Shown here: one piece after another, positions 8,778 through 20,300 of the stretch
How the letters are laid out: each line of letters begins with the position of its first letter
Numbering within the stretch: the stretch's first letter is position 1
Assembly: GCF_000364605.1 (NCBI RefSeq)
Contig: NZ_KB822584.1
Span: forward strand, 56,959 to 120,958
Origin: Nocardioides sp. Iso805N
GTDB lineage: Bacteria > Actinomycetota > Actinomycetes > Propionibacteriales > Nocardioidaceae
Length of the DNA stretch: 64,000 nt
Direction: 5' to 3'
Translations under genes and position numbers: made by a program
Notes under the pieces: generated by a model
The model's database searches: none
Told to the model about the DNA's origin: nothing
Seen by the model: the letters and a program-made list of their open reading frames with translations, nothing else

Positions 8778-9746
8778 TCAGTCTGTAGTGGACCAGGCGA
8801 TCCCGTCGAGGATGTCCGATTCCGAGACGATGAGGTGCGCGACTCCGGTACGGCGCAGTACCCGGCTGAGGATCAATCCACCCGCGGCGATCACGTCCGC
8901 CCGGCCCGGATGCATCCAACGCAGCGAGCGGCGCTCCGCGACACTCATCGCCACCAGCCGCTGGACGAGCTCCTCGAGCTGCTCGACCGGCACCTGCAGC
9001 TGGTCGGTGGCCGCCCGGTCGTAGGCCTCGAGGTCGAGGATGCCGGCGGCCAGCTGGGTGACGGTCCCGGCGATGCCGACCACCGTCCTGGCGATGCTCG
9101 GGTCGACCGGGCACGCATCCAGCGCGGCGTCGATGTCGCGCACGCACGCCGCGACCTCCTCGGCCGTCGGCGGGTCCGAGCGCAGATGGCGCTCGTGCAG
9201 GCGCACCGAGCCGATCTGCATGGAGTACGCCGCATCCGGGCCGGACTCCAGCGAGGCACCCTCGATCAGCTCGGTGGAGCCGCCGCCGATGTCGACCACG
9301 ATGACCGGCTGCACCGGTCGCGCGCGCAGGTTGCGCACGCAGCCGTCGAAGGCCAGCGCCGCTTCCTCGGTGCCAGGCACCACCTCGGGCTCGACACCGA
9401 GCCGCTCGCGGACGCCATCGACGAAGACCTGCGCGTTGCTCGCGTCACGGGTCGCCGAGGTCGCGACGAACCGGATCCGGCCGCCCTCGTCGGGGGTCGC
9501 ACGGTGCTCGCGGATCAGCGCGGCGTACTCGTCGATCGCCTCGAACGTCCGCTCCAGCGCATCGGGGCGCAGCTCGCCGGTGGCATCGACGCCCTGGCCC
9601 AGCCGCACCATCCGCGCCTCACGGACGAGGTCCTCCAAGCCGTCTGCGGTGACGCTCGCGATCAGGAGCTTGATCGTGTTGGTGCCGCAGTCGATCGCGG
9701 CGACCCTGCGAGACGCTCGTTCCTCAGGGACCGCCGGCGTGCTCAC
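8778..9746 (-). CDS. ppx: exopolyphosphatase, Ppx/GppA family
   Basis: This 322-residue enzyme hydrolyses terminal phosphates of polyphosphate or pppGpp. The ASKHA fold signatures are clear: phosphate-1 loop AAIDCGTNTIKLLIA, the family motif RFVATSATRDASN, phosphate-2 loop VVDIGGGSTELI, and GIAGTVTQLAAG. It lacks the C-terminal HD extension of the long E. coli form and matches the short actinobacterial PPX type. GTG 9746 overlaps the stop of the DUF501 gene (GTGA), which sets the start. The eno-ftsB-DUF501-ppx order is conserved in Actinobacteria and implies co-transcription. Confidence 0.92.
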   Translation of the reverse strand: MSTPAVPEERASRRVAAIDCGTNTIKLLIASVTADGLEDLVREARMVRLGQGVDATGELRPDALERTFEAIDEYAALIREHRATPDEGGRIRFVATSATRDASNAQVFVDGVRERLGVEPEVVPGTEEAALAFDGCVRNLRARPVQPVIVVDIGGGSTELIEGASLESGPDAAYSMQIGSVRLHERHLRSDPPTAEEVAACVRDIDAALDACPVDPSIARTVVGIAGTVTQLAAGILDLEAYDRAATDQLQVPVEQLEELVQRLVAMSVAERRSLRWMHPGRADVIAAGGLILSRVLRRTGVAHLIVSESDILDGIAWSTTD

Positions 9747-10276
9747 GCCTGTGCGCTCTCCGGCCCGACCGGTGCTACGTCGACGCACGGACCCGATGCC
9801 CACCACGCGCCCACCATCTCGAGCACCTCGTCGCCGAGCGGGTTGGCCCCCGGACCCTGGGCCAGCGCCTGACCGGCGAGCACGTGCAGGCACTTGACCC
9901 GCTCCGGCATGCCACCGGCGGAGATGCCGGCGATCTCCGGTACGTCCAGGCCGGCCGCCTCGCCGATCGCCGTCCGCGCGGCGAGGTAGGCCTCGTGCGC
10001 ACGCTGGTAGGCGGCCTTCAGGTCGGGGTCGGCTGCCAGCCGGCCCTCCATCTCCTTCATCACGCCGTCGCCCTCGAGCCGGCCGATGCGCGAGGCCGCG
10101 CGGGGGCAGGTGAGGTAGTAGGTGGTCGGGAACGGGGTGCCGTCCGGCAGCCGCGGCTCCGTGGTGACCACGTCCGGCAGTGAGCAGGGGCAGCGATGAC
10201 CGATCTCGTGGATCCCGCGCGGCACCCGGCCGAGCTGCGCGGCGATGGCCGCCTCGTCAGCGGGGTCGATGGGCAC
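9743..10276 (-). CDS. DUF501 protein
   Basis: This 177-residue protein belongs to DUF501, which is conserved between the FtsB-like gene and ppx in Actinobacteria and has no known biochemical role. The first half carries a conserved cysteine pair, HRCPCSLPDVV, then PFPTTYYLTCPRAASRI. The second half has a helical part and a second Cys/His cluster, MPERVKCLHVLAGQALAQGPGANPLGDE is spread over about residues 132-160. These Cys/His residues could bind a metal (inference). GTG 10276 shares one base with the stop of the upstream gene. Confidence 0.88.
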   Translation of the reverse strand: MPIDPADEAAIAAQLGRVPRGIHEIGHRCPCSLPDVVTTEPRLPDGTPFPTTYYLTCPRAASRIGRLEGDGVMKEMEGRLAADPDLKAAYQRAHEAYLAARTAIGEAAGLDVPEIAGISAGGMPERVKCLHVLAGQALAQGPGANPLGDEVLEMVGAWWASGPCVDVAPVGPESAQA

Positions 10277-10887
10277 TACTTGCTTCCGATCTTGGTCGCC
10301 GGCGGTGTGCCGGTGTTCTTGGGTGGGTTGCCGGCGATGAGGTCGCTGCTCCAGACATCGCTCCACCAGGCGGTGGGCTTCTCGGCCTTGCCGACGCTCT
10401 CCGGGGAGCTGAGCTTGCCGGCCGGCTTGATCGGCTGACCGTTCGCGTCCAGGGCAACGTACGCCGTCTGGCCGGGCATCACGTAGCTGAAGTTCTCCCG
10501 GGCCTGCTGCTCCAGGTACGCCGGGTCGTTCCAGCGATCCTTCTGGTCCTGCAGGTCGGTGATCGCCTTCTCCCGCTGAGCGATCTGCGACTTGAGCGAC
10601 TCGATGTCGTGCCGCTGCTGCAGGTAGGCCTTGAGCGAGGAGGCGTAGGAGACGACCAGCACCGCCAGGACGAGGACGAAGACCGCCATCCTGCCGGTCA
10701 CCCGCGGCCGGGGCAGCGCCTTCGCCGAGCGCTCAGGAGCGGCGGCCGGGGTCCGCGGCTGGCTGCCGGTATCGCTGCCGGCCCCGCCGGGGCCGAGCGG
10801 GCGACCCGGCCGTGGGGCGGAGCCGCGACCGGGGCCGGTACGACCCCGGGGCCCCTCCCCACGGGTAGGACGACGATCTGCTGGCAC
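10276..10887 (-). CDS. FtsB/DivIC-type septum formation protein
   Basis: This 203-residue bitopic protein should join the FtsQ/FtsL/FtsB divisome complex. A basic, Pro/Gly-rich cytoplasmic tail of about 60 residues precedes one membrane segment (MAVFVLVLAVLVVSYASSL). A coiled coil follows (QQRHDIESLKSQIAQREKAI), then the family's NDPAYLEQQARENFSYVMPG element. The C-terminal 60 residues are a disordered extension. It lies 30 bases after eno and overlaps DUF501, the usual actinobacterial order. Confidence 0.9.
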   Translation of the reverse strand: MPADRRPTRGEGPRGRTGPGRGSAPRPGRPLGPGGAGSDTGSQPRTPAAAPERSAKALPRPRVTGRMAVFVLVLAVLVVSYASSLKAYLQQRHDIESLKSQIAQREKAITDLQDQKDRWNDPAYLEQQARENFSYVMPGQTAYVALDANGQPIKPAGKLSSPESVGKAEKPTAWWSDVWSSDLIAGNPPKNTGTPPATKIGSK

Positions 10888-10917
10888 CCGGTCATTCTGC
10901 CCGGGGCAGGCAGTGGA

Positions 10918-12604
<1,687 letters not shown>

Positions 12605-12656
12605 GTGAGCCACTCTACCTGGTATCCCCCGATTCCCGGTGTTACTCTTTTTTTCG

Positions 12657-12681
12657 TAGCAACGGGAATAGTCCTAGCAAC
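12657..12681. promoter_or_regulatory. direct repeats TAGCAAC in divergent promoter
   Basis: Two exact copies of TAGCAAC (12657-12663 and 12675-12681), 18 bases apart, lie between the HxlR regulator and the nitroreductase, just before its AGGAG ribosome site (12684-12688). A poly-T stretch precedes them at 12648-12654. They are candidate operator half-sites; this is inferred from position only. Confidence 0.35.
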
Positions 12682-12699
12682 CCAGGAGTTAAGAGCAGC

Positions 12700-13308
12700 A
12701 TGACCGACACGATCACTCTCGAGAAGCTTGACGAGAAGGGCCGCCAGATCGTCTTCACCGGCGCCCGCACCTCCAACTCCTTCGCTGACACCCCGGTGTC
12801 CGACGACGAGCTGCGCGACATCTGGGAGATGACCCGCTTCACGCCCACCATGGCCAACACCCAGCCGCTGCGCGTGGTCTTCGTCCGCACGGCCGAGGGC
12901 AAGGAGCGCCTGCTCCCCCACATCGCCGAGGGCAACGCCGCCAAGACCGCCGCCGCGCCGGTCACCGCGATCCTCGCCTATGACAAGAACTGGCACGAGG
13001 AGATCCCCAACGTCTTCCCGATCCGCCCGGAGATGAAGGACTACTTCGCCGCGGACGAGGACGCCCGCCACGGCGCCGGCTACCACTCGGCCGCGCTGCA
13101 GGAGGGTGCGTTCATCCTCGCCACCCGTGCCGCCGGCCTGGCCGCCGGCCCGATCGCCGGCTACGACAAGGACGGCATCGACAAGGAGTTCTTCCCCGAG
13201 GGCGAGTGGACGACCGTGATGGTCGTCAACATCGGCCACCCGGGCGAGAGCCCGTGGTTCGACCGGCTGCCCCGCGTCGCGGCCGAGAACGCCGTCGTCT
13301 GGGCCTGA
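12700..13308 (+). CDS. nitroreductase family protein (RutE/malonic semialdehyde reductase-like)
   Basis: This 202-residue FMN-dependent oxidoreductase is of the RutE/YdfG-like branch. The N-terminal FMN contact is visible as FTGARTSNSFADTPVSDDEL with FTPTMANTQPLRVVFV. The second half contains YHSAALQEGAFILATRAAGLAAGP and GEWTTVMVVNIGHPGESPWFDRLPR. The length matches RutE (about 196). The start has AGGAG 11 bases upstream. The divergent HxlR gene suggests induction by quinones or other electrophiles. The physiological substrate cannot be read from the sequence. Confidence 0.85.
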   Translation: MTDTITLEKLDEKGRQIVFTGARTSNSFADTPVSDDELRDIWEMTRFTPTMANTQPLRVVFVRTAEGKERLLPHIAEGNAAKTAAAPVTAILAYDKNWHEEIPNVFPIRPEMKDYFAADEDARHGAGYHSAALQEGAFILATRAAGLAAGPIAGYDKDGIDKEFFPEGEWTTVMVVNIGHPGESPWFDRLPRVAAENAVVWA

Positions 13309-13317
13309 TCCTCGCGC

Positions 13318-13412
13318 TGCGGTTTTGACCCCCAGGGGTCAAAACCGCACGTTGTTGGGCAATGTTTTGCCCCCCAACATTCGGGACTGACCCCCAGGGG
13401 TCAGTCCCGAAT
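13318..13412. repeat. three consecutive palindromes between convergent genes
   Basis: Palindrome 1 has perfect 15-bp arms (13318-13332/13335-13349). Palindrome 3 has perfect 16-bp arms (13379-13394/13397-13412). Both share the core TGACCCCCAGGGGTCA. Between them lies a bulged stem of TGTTGGGCAA with TTGCCCCCCAACA (13353-13379). The last arm runs into the end of mazG. They probably act as a bidirectional terminator for nitroreductase and mazG. Confidence 0.8.
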
Positions 13413-13802
13413 GGCGCGTTCGGCGGCCTTCGCCGCCTGCCACTGCGCCTCGATCTCCTCGATCGTGTACGGACCGCCGGCCGCAACCGCAGGGTCGAAG
13501 ACGTGGGGGTTGCGGCGCACCATCTTCGCGTGCAGCCCGGCGATCACGTCGTCCATGCTGAACTCGCCGTTCTCCTCGGCGATCGCCGCGTGGAAGTAGA
13601 TCTGCAGCAGCAGGTCGCCGAGCTCCTCGCACAGGTGCTGCGGATCGCCCTCGCCGATCGCCTCCAGCACCTCATCGCTCTCCTCGCGCAGGTACGGCGC
13701 CAGCGAGTCGTGGGTCTGCTGCGCCTTCCAAGCACACCGCTCCCGCATCACCCGCATGGTGCCGAGGAACTCGACCAGCCCCTCGCCACGCGCCTCGCTC
13801 AC
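13401..13802 (-). CDS. mazG: MazG-type nucleotide pyrophosphohydrolase
   Basis: This 133-residue protein is a single MazG domain that would hydrolyse NTPs or ppGpp-related nucleotides to monophosphates. The helical metal-binding motif EESDEVLEAI (the EExxE part) and CEELGDLLLQIYFHAAIAEE (the second ExxxD) are intact. The tail FDPAVAAGGPYTIEEIEAQW is typical. The start is GTG 13802, overlapping the Nudix stop as GTGA. A longer frame to 13937 lies inside the Nudix gene and is rejected. The pairing with a Nudix protein suggests a nucleotide-pool sanitising role. Confidence 0.9.
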   Translation of the reverse strand: MSEARGEGLVEFLGTMRVMRERCAWKAQQTHDSLAPYLREESDEVLEAIGEGDPQHLCEELGDLLLQIYFHAAIAEENGEFSMDDVIAGLHAKMVRRNPHVFDPAVAAGGPYTIEEIEAQWQAAKAAERAIRD

Positions 13803-14380
13803 AGCGCTCCCGCGTGATGCAGCAACTGCCGCAACAACGCACCCCGTCCACCCTCGAGGTCGGCGGCGACCTCGTCCTCGACTGCTTCCTCGGGCGTGAG
13901 CCAGGTGATCTCCAACGCATCCTGACGCGGCTGGCACTCCCCCGTGACCGGTACGACGTATGCGAGCGCCACCGCGTGCTGCCGCGGGTCGCTGAGCCGT
14001 TCACCCGGCCAGGGGAAGTACTCGGCGACCGCAGCCGGCACGATCGCCGTCGGTAGCACCGGGAACGCGGTCGGTCCCAGATCCTTCTCCAGGTGCCGCA
14101 TCAGGGCGTCGCGGACCCGCTCGCCGTGCAGCACCCGTCCCGAGACCAGCGACCGGTTGATCGCGCCCGTCAGTGGCGAGCTGCGCAGCAGCAGGCCGAC
14201 CTCCGTCAGCCGGCCGCTGTGATCGACCCGGACGGGGAGCGCCTCGACGTACAGGATCGGGAGCCGACCTCGTGCCTCGGCGAGCTCCTCCTCCGAGAGC
14301 CATCCCTGCTGGCGCTCGCGTGGCGGCTGCCACCGAGGCTCCTCGCCGAATGACTCCTCGCCGAACGCCTCCATCGTCAT
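13799..14380 (-). CDS. Nudix hydrolase family protein (DUF4916-like)
   Basis: This 193-residue protein matches the actinobacterial Nudix-like family with the N-terminal stretch GWLSEEELAEARGRLPILYV. The central part has SGRVLHGERVRDALMRHLEKDLG, where the usual Nudix box (GX5EX7REUXEEXGU) is strongly degenerate. Catalysis is therefore uncertain. It overlaps mazG and follows arcA by 43 bases, so it may share the arginine operon's transcript. Confidence 0.75.
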   Translation of the reverse strand: MTMEAFGEESFGEEPRWQPPRERQQGWLSEEELAEARGRLPILYVEALPVRVDHSGRLTEVGLLLRSSPLTGAINRSLVSGRVLHGERVRDALMRHLEKDLGPTAFPVLPTAIVPAAVAEYFPWPGERLSDPRQHAVALAYVVPVTGECQPRQDALEITWLTPEEAVEDEVAADLEGGRGALLRQLLHHAGAL

Positions 14381-14423
14381 GGCTTGATCCTGCCAGGCTT
14401 CGACAACGTCGTCGGCCCGGACC

Positions 14424-15701
14424 TCACCACTCGAGCGGGTCCCGGACGATCGGGCACGTCATGCAGTGCCCGCCGCCGCGACCGCGCCCGAGCTCGGCGC
14501 CCACGATCGTGATCACCTCGATGCCCGCCTTGCGCAGCAGCGTGTTGGCGGTGGTGTTGCGGTCGTAGGTGATGACCACCCCCGGCTCCAGCGCGACGGC
14601 GTTGTTGCCGCTGTCCCACTGCTGCCGCTCGGAGGTGTAGACGTCGCCCCCGATCTCGATGGTGCGCAGGGCGTCCAGGTTGAGCGACTTCGCCACCACG
14701 TCGACGAACCGGGTGCTCCCGTTGTCGATCACCTCCACGCCGGGGGCCTTGTCGCTGGGCACCAGCGTGAACGGGTGGATGTTGTCGACGATCTGCGGAT
14801 AGATCGTGACGATGTCGCGGTCGGCGAAGGTCATCACCGTGTCGAGGTGCATCGCCGCGCGCAGCTTCGGCATGCCGGCGATGACGACCTTGTCGGCCGC
14901 GCCCTGCTCGAAGAGCGAGGCCGCGACCTGGGTGATGGCGTGCCGCGAGGTGCGCTCGCTCATCCCCATCAGCACCACGCCGTTGCCCACCGGCATGATG
15001 TCGCCGCCCTCGAAGCTGGCCATCCCCCATTCCTTCTCCGGGTCGCCCCACCAGACCTTGGAGCCGACGTAGTCGGGGTGGAAGGAGTAGATCGCCTTGT
15101 AGATCAGCGTCTCGTCCTTGCGGGCCGGCCAGTAGAGCGGGTTCATCGTCAGGCCGCCGTAGAGCCAGCAGGTGGTGTCGCGGGTGTAGAGCGTGTTGGG
15201 CAGCGGCGGCATGAGGTACTCCCGCGAGCCGGTCGACTCGCGCGCCAGCGTGACGTAGCCGGAACGGAAGTCCTCGGGCAGGTCGTTGACCGCCATCCCC
15301 CCGATCAGGAACTCGGCGAGCTGCCGGCTCTCCAGGGACTCGAGGAACGCGCGGGTCCCGTCCACGAGGCCCAGGCCGACGTGGTTGGGCTCGATCTTGC
15401 GGTCGAGCAGCCAGTCCCGAGCACCCGGTACGTCGAGGGTCTCGGCCAGCAGCGCGTGCAGCTCGACCACGTCGACGCCGCGCTGGACCATCTTGTTGAC
15501 GAAGTCGGCGTGGTCGCGCTGGGCGTTCTCGACCCAGAGCACGTCGTCGAAGAGCAGCTCGTCATTGTTGCTCGGCGTGAGCCGGCGGTGGGCGAGGCCG
15601 GGAGCGCAGACCAACACCTTGCGCAGCTTGCCGACCTCGGAGTGGACGCCGTAGGTCGAGGAGACAGACCCGGATACGGACCCGGATGTGGACTCGGTCA
15701 T
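14424..15701 (-). CDS. arcA: arginine deiminase
   Basis: This 425-residue enzyme hydrolyses arginine to citrulline and ammonia, giving ATP through the ADI pathway and protecting against acid. The N-terminal motif is [37 protein letters not shown] and [11 protein letters not shown] carry the guanidinium-binding Asp/Glu and His. The nucleophile is Cys413 in [12 protein letters not shown] 15701 is preceded by AAAGG; a GTG one codon earlier is possible. It lies 33 bases after the antiporter gene. No ornithine transcarbamylase or carbamate kinase gene is in the window. Confidence 0.95.
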   Translation of the reverse strand: MTESTSGSVSGSVSSTYGVHSEVGKLRKVLVCAPGLAHRRLTPSNNDELLFDDVLWVENAQRDHADFVNKMVQRGVDVVELHALLAETLDVPGARDWLLDRKIEPNHVGLGLVDGTRAFLESLESRQLAEFLIGGMAVNDLPEDFRSGYVTLARESTGSREYLMPPLPNTLYTRDTTCWLYGGLTMNPLYWPARKDETLIYKAIYSFHPDYVGSKVWWGDPEKEWGMASFEGGDIMPVGNGVVLMGMSERTSRHAITQVAASLFEQGAADKVVIAGMPKLRAAMHLDTVMTFADRDIVTIYPQIVDNIHPFTLVPSDKAPGVEVIDNGSTRFVDVVAKSLNLDALRTIEIGGDVYTSERQQWDSGNNAVALEPGVVITYDRNTTANTLLRKAGIEVITIVGAELGRGRGGGHCMTCPIVRDPLEW

Positions 15702-15734
15702 CACATTGCCTTTCGGTTCGGTGGAAGCTGCGGA

Positions 15735-17198
15735 TCAGATCTCGATGCGACCGGTCGCGAGGCCGAGGATGCCGACCGCCGCTCCGACGACGAGCGCGGC
15801 ACACAGGCAGATCTCGACGGGGCTGAAGATGCGCCGGCCGGTCTCGCTGCGGGCCTTGACGTAGAGCACCGTGGCCGGCGCCAGGATGAACGTCGCGAAG
15901 AGGATGAACTTCAGCCCGGCGGCGTCGAAGAGGAACAGGGTGTAGGCGGTGGCGATGCCGGCCACGATGGTCTCGCGGCGGCGTACTCCTGCGGAGATGC
16001 CCTCGTAGGCCTCACCGGTCAGACCGAGCTTGAGCGCGTAGGCGGCCGAGAGCAGGTAGGGCACCAACGCAAGCACGGTGGAGAAGTCGAGCATGAAGTC
16101 GAGCGCGTTGGTGACGAACAGGGTCAGTCCCAGCAGCGCCTGGATCCCGAGCGAGGTCACCACCAGGGCGGTGATCGGAACGCCCTGCTCGTTCTCCTGG
16201 CCGAGGAAGCGTGGCATGTCCTCGGCACGCGCCGGGTTGTACATCACCTCGGCGGCCATCAGGGTCCAGGCGAGGTAGGCGCCGAGCACCGAGACGATCG
16301 CGGCGATGCTGATGAAGATCTCACCCCAGTGGCCGACGACGCCCTCGAAGATGCCGACCATGGAGGGCTGACGGGTGGCCGCGATCTCGGGCTGGGTGGC
16401 CACGGAGTACGACGCGAGCGTCACCAGCGCGAACAGGCACAGCACGCTGACGAACCCCAGCACCGTCGCCCGGCCGACGTCCTCGCGACGCCTGGCGTAG
16501 CGCGAGTAGACGCTGGCACCCTCGACCCCGATGAAGACGAAGGTCGTGATGATCATGGTGTTGCGGACCTGCTCGTTGAGGTTGCCCAGCCCGTAGCCGG
16601 TGGCCAACCAGTTCTGCGAGAACACCCCGGTGTCCAGCGAGAACAGCAGCACCACGATGAAGAGCAGGATCGGCAGGATCTTGCACACCGTGACGATCTG
16701 GTTGATCACCGCGGCGTCCTTGACCCCGCGCGCGACCAGCATGTGGAAGAGCCAGACGCCGACCGAGGAGACCGCGACGGCCAAGAACGTGTCACCATCG
16801 CCGAAGCTGTCGGTGAAGGTCCCGATGGTCGCGCAGAGGAACACCCAGTAGAAGGTGTTGCCGGCCACGGTGCTGGCCCAGAAGCCGATCGCGGAGTTGA
16901 AGCCGACGTAGTCGCCGAACCCCGCCTTGGCGTAGATGTAGACGCCCGAGTCGAGCTGGGGCTTGCGGATCGCCAGGTTCTGGAAGACGAACGCCAGCGT
17001 CAGCATGCCGCTGCCGGCGACCGCCCAGGCGATGAGTGAGCCGAGGATGCCGGTTGCCACGCCGAAGCGCGCCGGGAGTGAGAAGACGCCGGCTCCGACC
17101 ATCCCGCCGACGACCATCGCGGTGAGGGTCGCCACCCCCATCCGCGCCACGGGCTGCGCGGATGCAGTCGAGCCTTCTTCGATCACAGCACTGCTCAT
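15735..17198 (-). CDS. arcD: arginine/ornithine antiporter (APA family)
   Basis: This 487-residue transporter has about 12-13 membrane segments. The first carries the APA signature TLTAMVVGGMVGAGVFSLPA, which binds the substrate carboxylate. Family stretches such as VFIGVEGASVYSRYARRRED and YLAWTLMAAEVMYNPARAEDMP are typical of ArcD and lysine-type exchangers. Its position just upstream of arcA supports arginine in, ornithine out. The 156 bases between its start and the end of mfd must hold the operon promoter, but I see no clear operator. Confidence 0.92.
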   Translation of the reverse strand: MSSAVIEEGSTASAQPVARMGVATLTAMVVGGMVGAGVFSLPARFGVATGILGSLIAWAVAGSGMLTLAFVFQNLAIRKPQLDSGVYIYAKAGFGDYVGFNSAIGFWASTVAGNTFYWVFLCATIGTFTDSFGDGDTFLAVAVSSVGVWLFHMLVARGVKDAAVINQIVTVCKILPILLFIVVLLFSLDTGVFSQNWLATGYGLGNLNEQVRNTMIITTFVFIGVEGASVYSRYARRREDVGRATVLGFVSVLCLFALVTLASYSVATQPEIAATRQPSMVGIFEGVVGHWGEIFISIAAIVSVLGAYLAWTLMAAEVMYNPARAEDMPRFLGQENEQGVPITALVVTSLGIQALLGLTLFVTNALDFMLDFSTVLALVPYLLSAAYALKLGLTGEAYEGISAGVRRRETIVAGIATAYTLFLFDAAGLKFILFATFILAPATVLYVKARSETGRRIFSPVEICLCAALVVGAAVGILGLATGRIEI

Positions 17199-17354
17199 CG
17201 AGTCCCCCCTCAGGGTCGAGTCACACAGCCCCGGACGGAGCCGCTGCGTGCCTCAACCTAGCGACGGGATACGTCATTGGGATAGGGCGACGTCGTGACG
17301 GCAGTGCGACACAAAAGAGACGGACGAGTGGCACCACCGTGACGGCGGGGCGCC

Positions 17355-20300
17355 TCAGCCGTCCTTGGGATCGATCACCGCATCGATCACGCCCCGCGCC
17401 CACTCCAGCAAGGCGATGCCGTCCAAGGGCTTGGCCGGGAACCCGGTCGAGACCGGTCGCGGCACCAGGATGGTGTCGACCTGGGCCTTGACCAACGACT
17501 TCGGATACATCCGGTTGAGCCGGACCACCCGCGACTCCGGCAGTGACACAGGAGCGAAGCGGATGTTCTTGCCGGCGATGGTCACCTCCGTGATGCCGGC
17601 CTGGCGGGCACGCGCCCGGAAGCGGGCCACCAGGAGCAGCGAGATCACCTCGACAGGCGGCTCGCCGTAGCGGTCCTTGAGCTCGCCCTCCACCGCATCG
17701 ACGTCCTCGTCGCAGCGGACCTCGGCCAGGCGCTTGTACATCTCCAGCCGCAGCCGCTCGGACGGGATGTAACCGTGCGGCAGGTGCGCGTCGACCGGCA
17801 GCTCGATGCGGACCTCCGCGAACTGCTGGTCGGGCTGGCCCTTGAAGTCGTTGACCGCCTCGCCGACCAGCCTGACGTAGAGGTCGAAGCCGACGTCGGC
17901 GATGTGGCCGGACTGCTCGCCACCGAGCAGGTTGCCCGCGCCGCGGATCTCCAGGTCCTTCATGGCGATCGCCATGCCACCACCGAGGTCGGAGTGCTGC
18001 GCCAGGGTGGCGAGCCGCTCGTGCGCGGTCTCGGTGAGCGGCTTCTCGGCCGGGTAGAGGAAGTAGGCGTAGGCGCGCTCACGGGAGCGTCCGACCCGGC
18101 CACGCAGCTGGTGCAGCTGGCTGAGGCCGAGGGCGTCCGAGCGCTCGATGATCATCGTGTTGGCGTTGGACACGTCCAGGCCGGACTCGACCAGGGTGGT
18201 GCAGACGAGTACGTCGAAGCGCTTCTCCCAGAAGTCGAGCATCACCTGCTCGAGCTGCTTCTCGTTCATCTGCCCGTGGGCCACCGCGATCCGCGCCTCG
18301 GGGACCAGCTCGCGGATCCGCTGGGCGGCCTTCTCGATCGACTGGACCCGGTTGTGGATGTAGAAGACCTGGCCGTCGCGCAGGAGCTCGCGGCGTACGG
18401 CGGCGACGATCTGCCGGTCCTCGTAGCTGCCGACGTAGGTCAGCACCGGGTGCCGCTCCTCCGGCGGCGTGGTGATCGTCGACATCTCGCGGATGCCGGT
18501 GATCGACATCTCCAGCGTGCGCGGGATCGGCGTCGCCGACATGGCCAGGAAGTCGACCGAGGTGCGCAGCCGCTTCATCGCCTCCTTGTGCTCGACGCCG
18601 AAGCGCTGCTCCTCGTCGACGATGATCAGGCCGAGGTCCTTGAACCGGATGTCCTTGTTGAACAGGCGGTGGGTGCCGACCACGATGTCGACGCTGCCGT
18701 CAGCCAGGCCGGCGATGACCTCCTTGGCCTCCTTGTCGGTCTGGAACCTGCTCAGCCCCTTCAGCCTGAGCGGGAAGCCCGACATCCGCTCCTCGAACGT
18801 CGACAGGTGCTGGTTGACCAGCAGCGTCGTCGGGACGAGTACGGCGACCTGCTTGCCGTCCTGGACCGCCTTGAAGGCCGCGCGCACCGCGATCTCGGTC
18901 TTGCCATAGCCGACGTCGCCGCAGACCAGCCGGTCCATCGGCACCGGCTTCATCATGTCGGCCTTGACCTCGTCGACGGTGGTGAGCTGGTCGTGGGTCT
19001 CCTGGAACGGGAAGGCGTCCTCAAGCTCGCGCTGCCACGGCGTGTCAGGCCCGAACGCATAGCCCTGGGTGGCCTGGCGGGCGGCGTAGAGGCGGATCAG
19101 CTCGGCCGCGATCTCCTTGACCGCCTTCTTCGCGCGGGCCTTGCGCTTCTGCCAGTCCGCGCCGCCGAGGCGGTCGAGACTGGGCGCCTCGCCGCCGACG
19201 TAGCGGGTGACCTGGTCGAGCGCGTCGGCGGGCACGTAGAGCCGGTCCGGCGGGGAGCCCTTCTTACTGGCGCCGTACTCGAGCACGAGGTACTCGCGGG
19301 TGGCTCCCCCGACCTCGCGCTGCTTCATCTCCACGAACCTGCCCACGCCGTGCTGCTCATGCACGACGTAGTCGCCCGTCTTCAGCTCGAGCGGGTCGAT
19401 CTGCTTCTTGCGCCGGGTCGGCATCCGCTGCATGTCGCGCGTCGACGACTTCTGGCCCGAGATGTCCTCACCGGTGAGCACGGCCAGCCGCAGGTCCTCG
19501 TCCACGAAGCCGTGCTGCAGGCTGGCCTGCACCACCGTGACCACGTTGAGCCGCGGCTTCCACGCCTCGGCGGGATCGGCGGACGTCGAGACGAGCCGGG
19601 CCGGCACGTCGTGCTCGGCCAGGGTCTCCACGGTGCGCTGTGCCGGGCCGTGACCGGCCTGGACCACCAGCACCCGGTAGCCCTCCTCGCGCCAGCGCGC
19701 CAGGTCCTTGATGGCGGCCTGGACATCGCCGCGATAGACCTCGGCCGGCTTGAGCGGGATCGCCCGCGTCGGTACGCCGGCGTCGTACGCCGAGACCGTC
19801 CCCGAGCCTGTCGAGGGGGTCGAGACGCCCGGCTGCACCTCGACGAGCTCACCGTCCGTCCCCATGCCGAACGGGCTGACCGACCACCACGGCAGGCCTC
19901 GGGCGATGGCGTGGGCACGGACGTCTCCCAGCTCCTGGTAGGAGGCCTGCGAGAGATCGATCGGGGCGACGCCGCCGCTCGCGGCAGCCGCCCAGCTCGC
20001 GCCGAGGAACTCCTCGGCCGTGGCCACCAGGTCGTGCGCCCGGCGGCGTACGCGCTCGGGGTCGCAGACCAGGATGCTGGCGTCCGCGGGCAGCAGGTCG
20101 ACCAGGAGCTCCATGTCGTCGACCAGCACCGGGGCCAGCGACTCCATGCCGTCGACGGCAATGCCCTGGCTGATCTTGTCGGTCAGCTCGATCAGGGTCG
20201 GATGGGCCTCCCCGAGTGCCTTCGCGCGTGCGCGGACGTCCTCGGTGAGGAGGAGCTCGCGACACGGCGGCGCCCAGAGCCGCTCCTTCTTCTCCACGGT

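Noticed and set aside
12641..12656. Intrinsic terminator from the T run before the nitroreductase
   Set aside because: There is no stem before the T run; it lies in the divergent promoter.
14466..17039. Long plus-strand frame opposite arcA and arcD
   Set aside because: It is antisense low-complexity sequence; both minus-strand genes have full family signatures.
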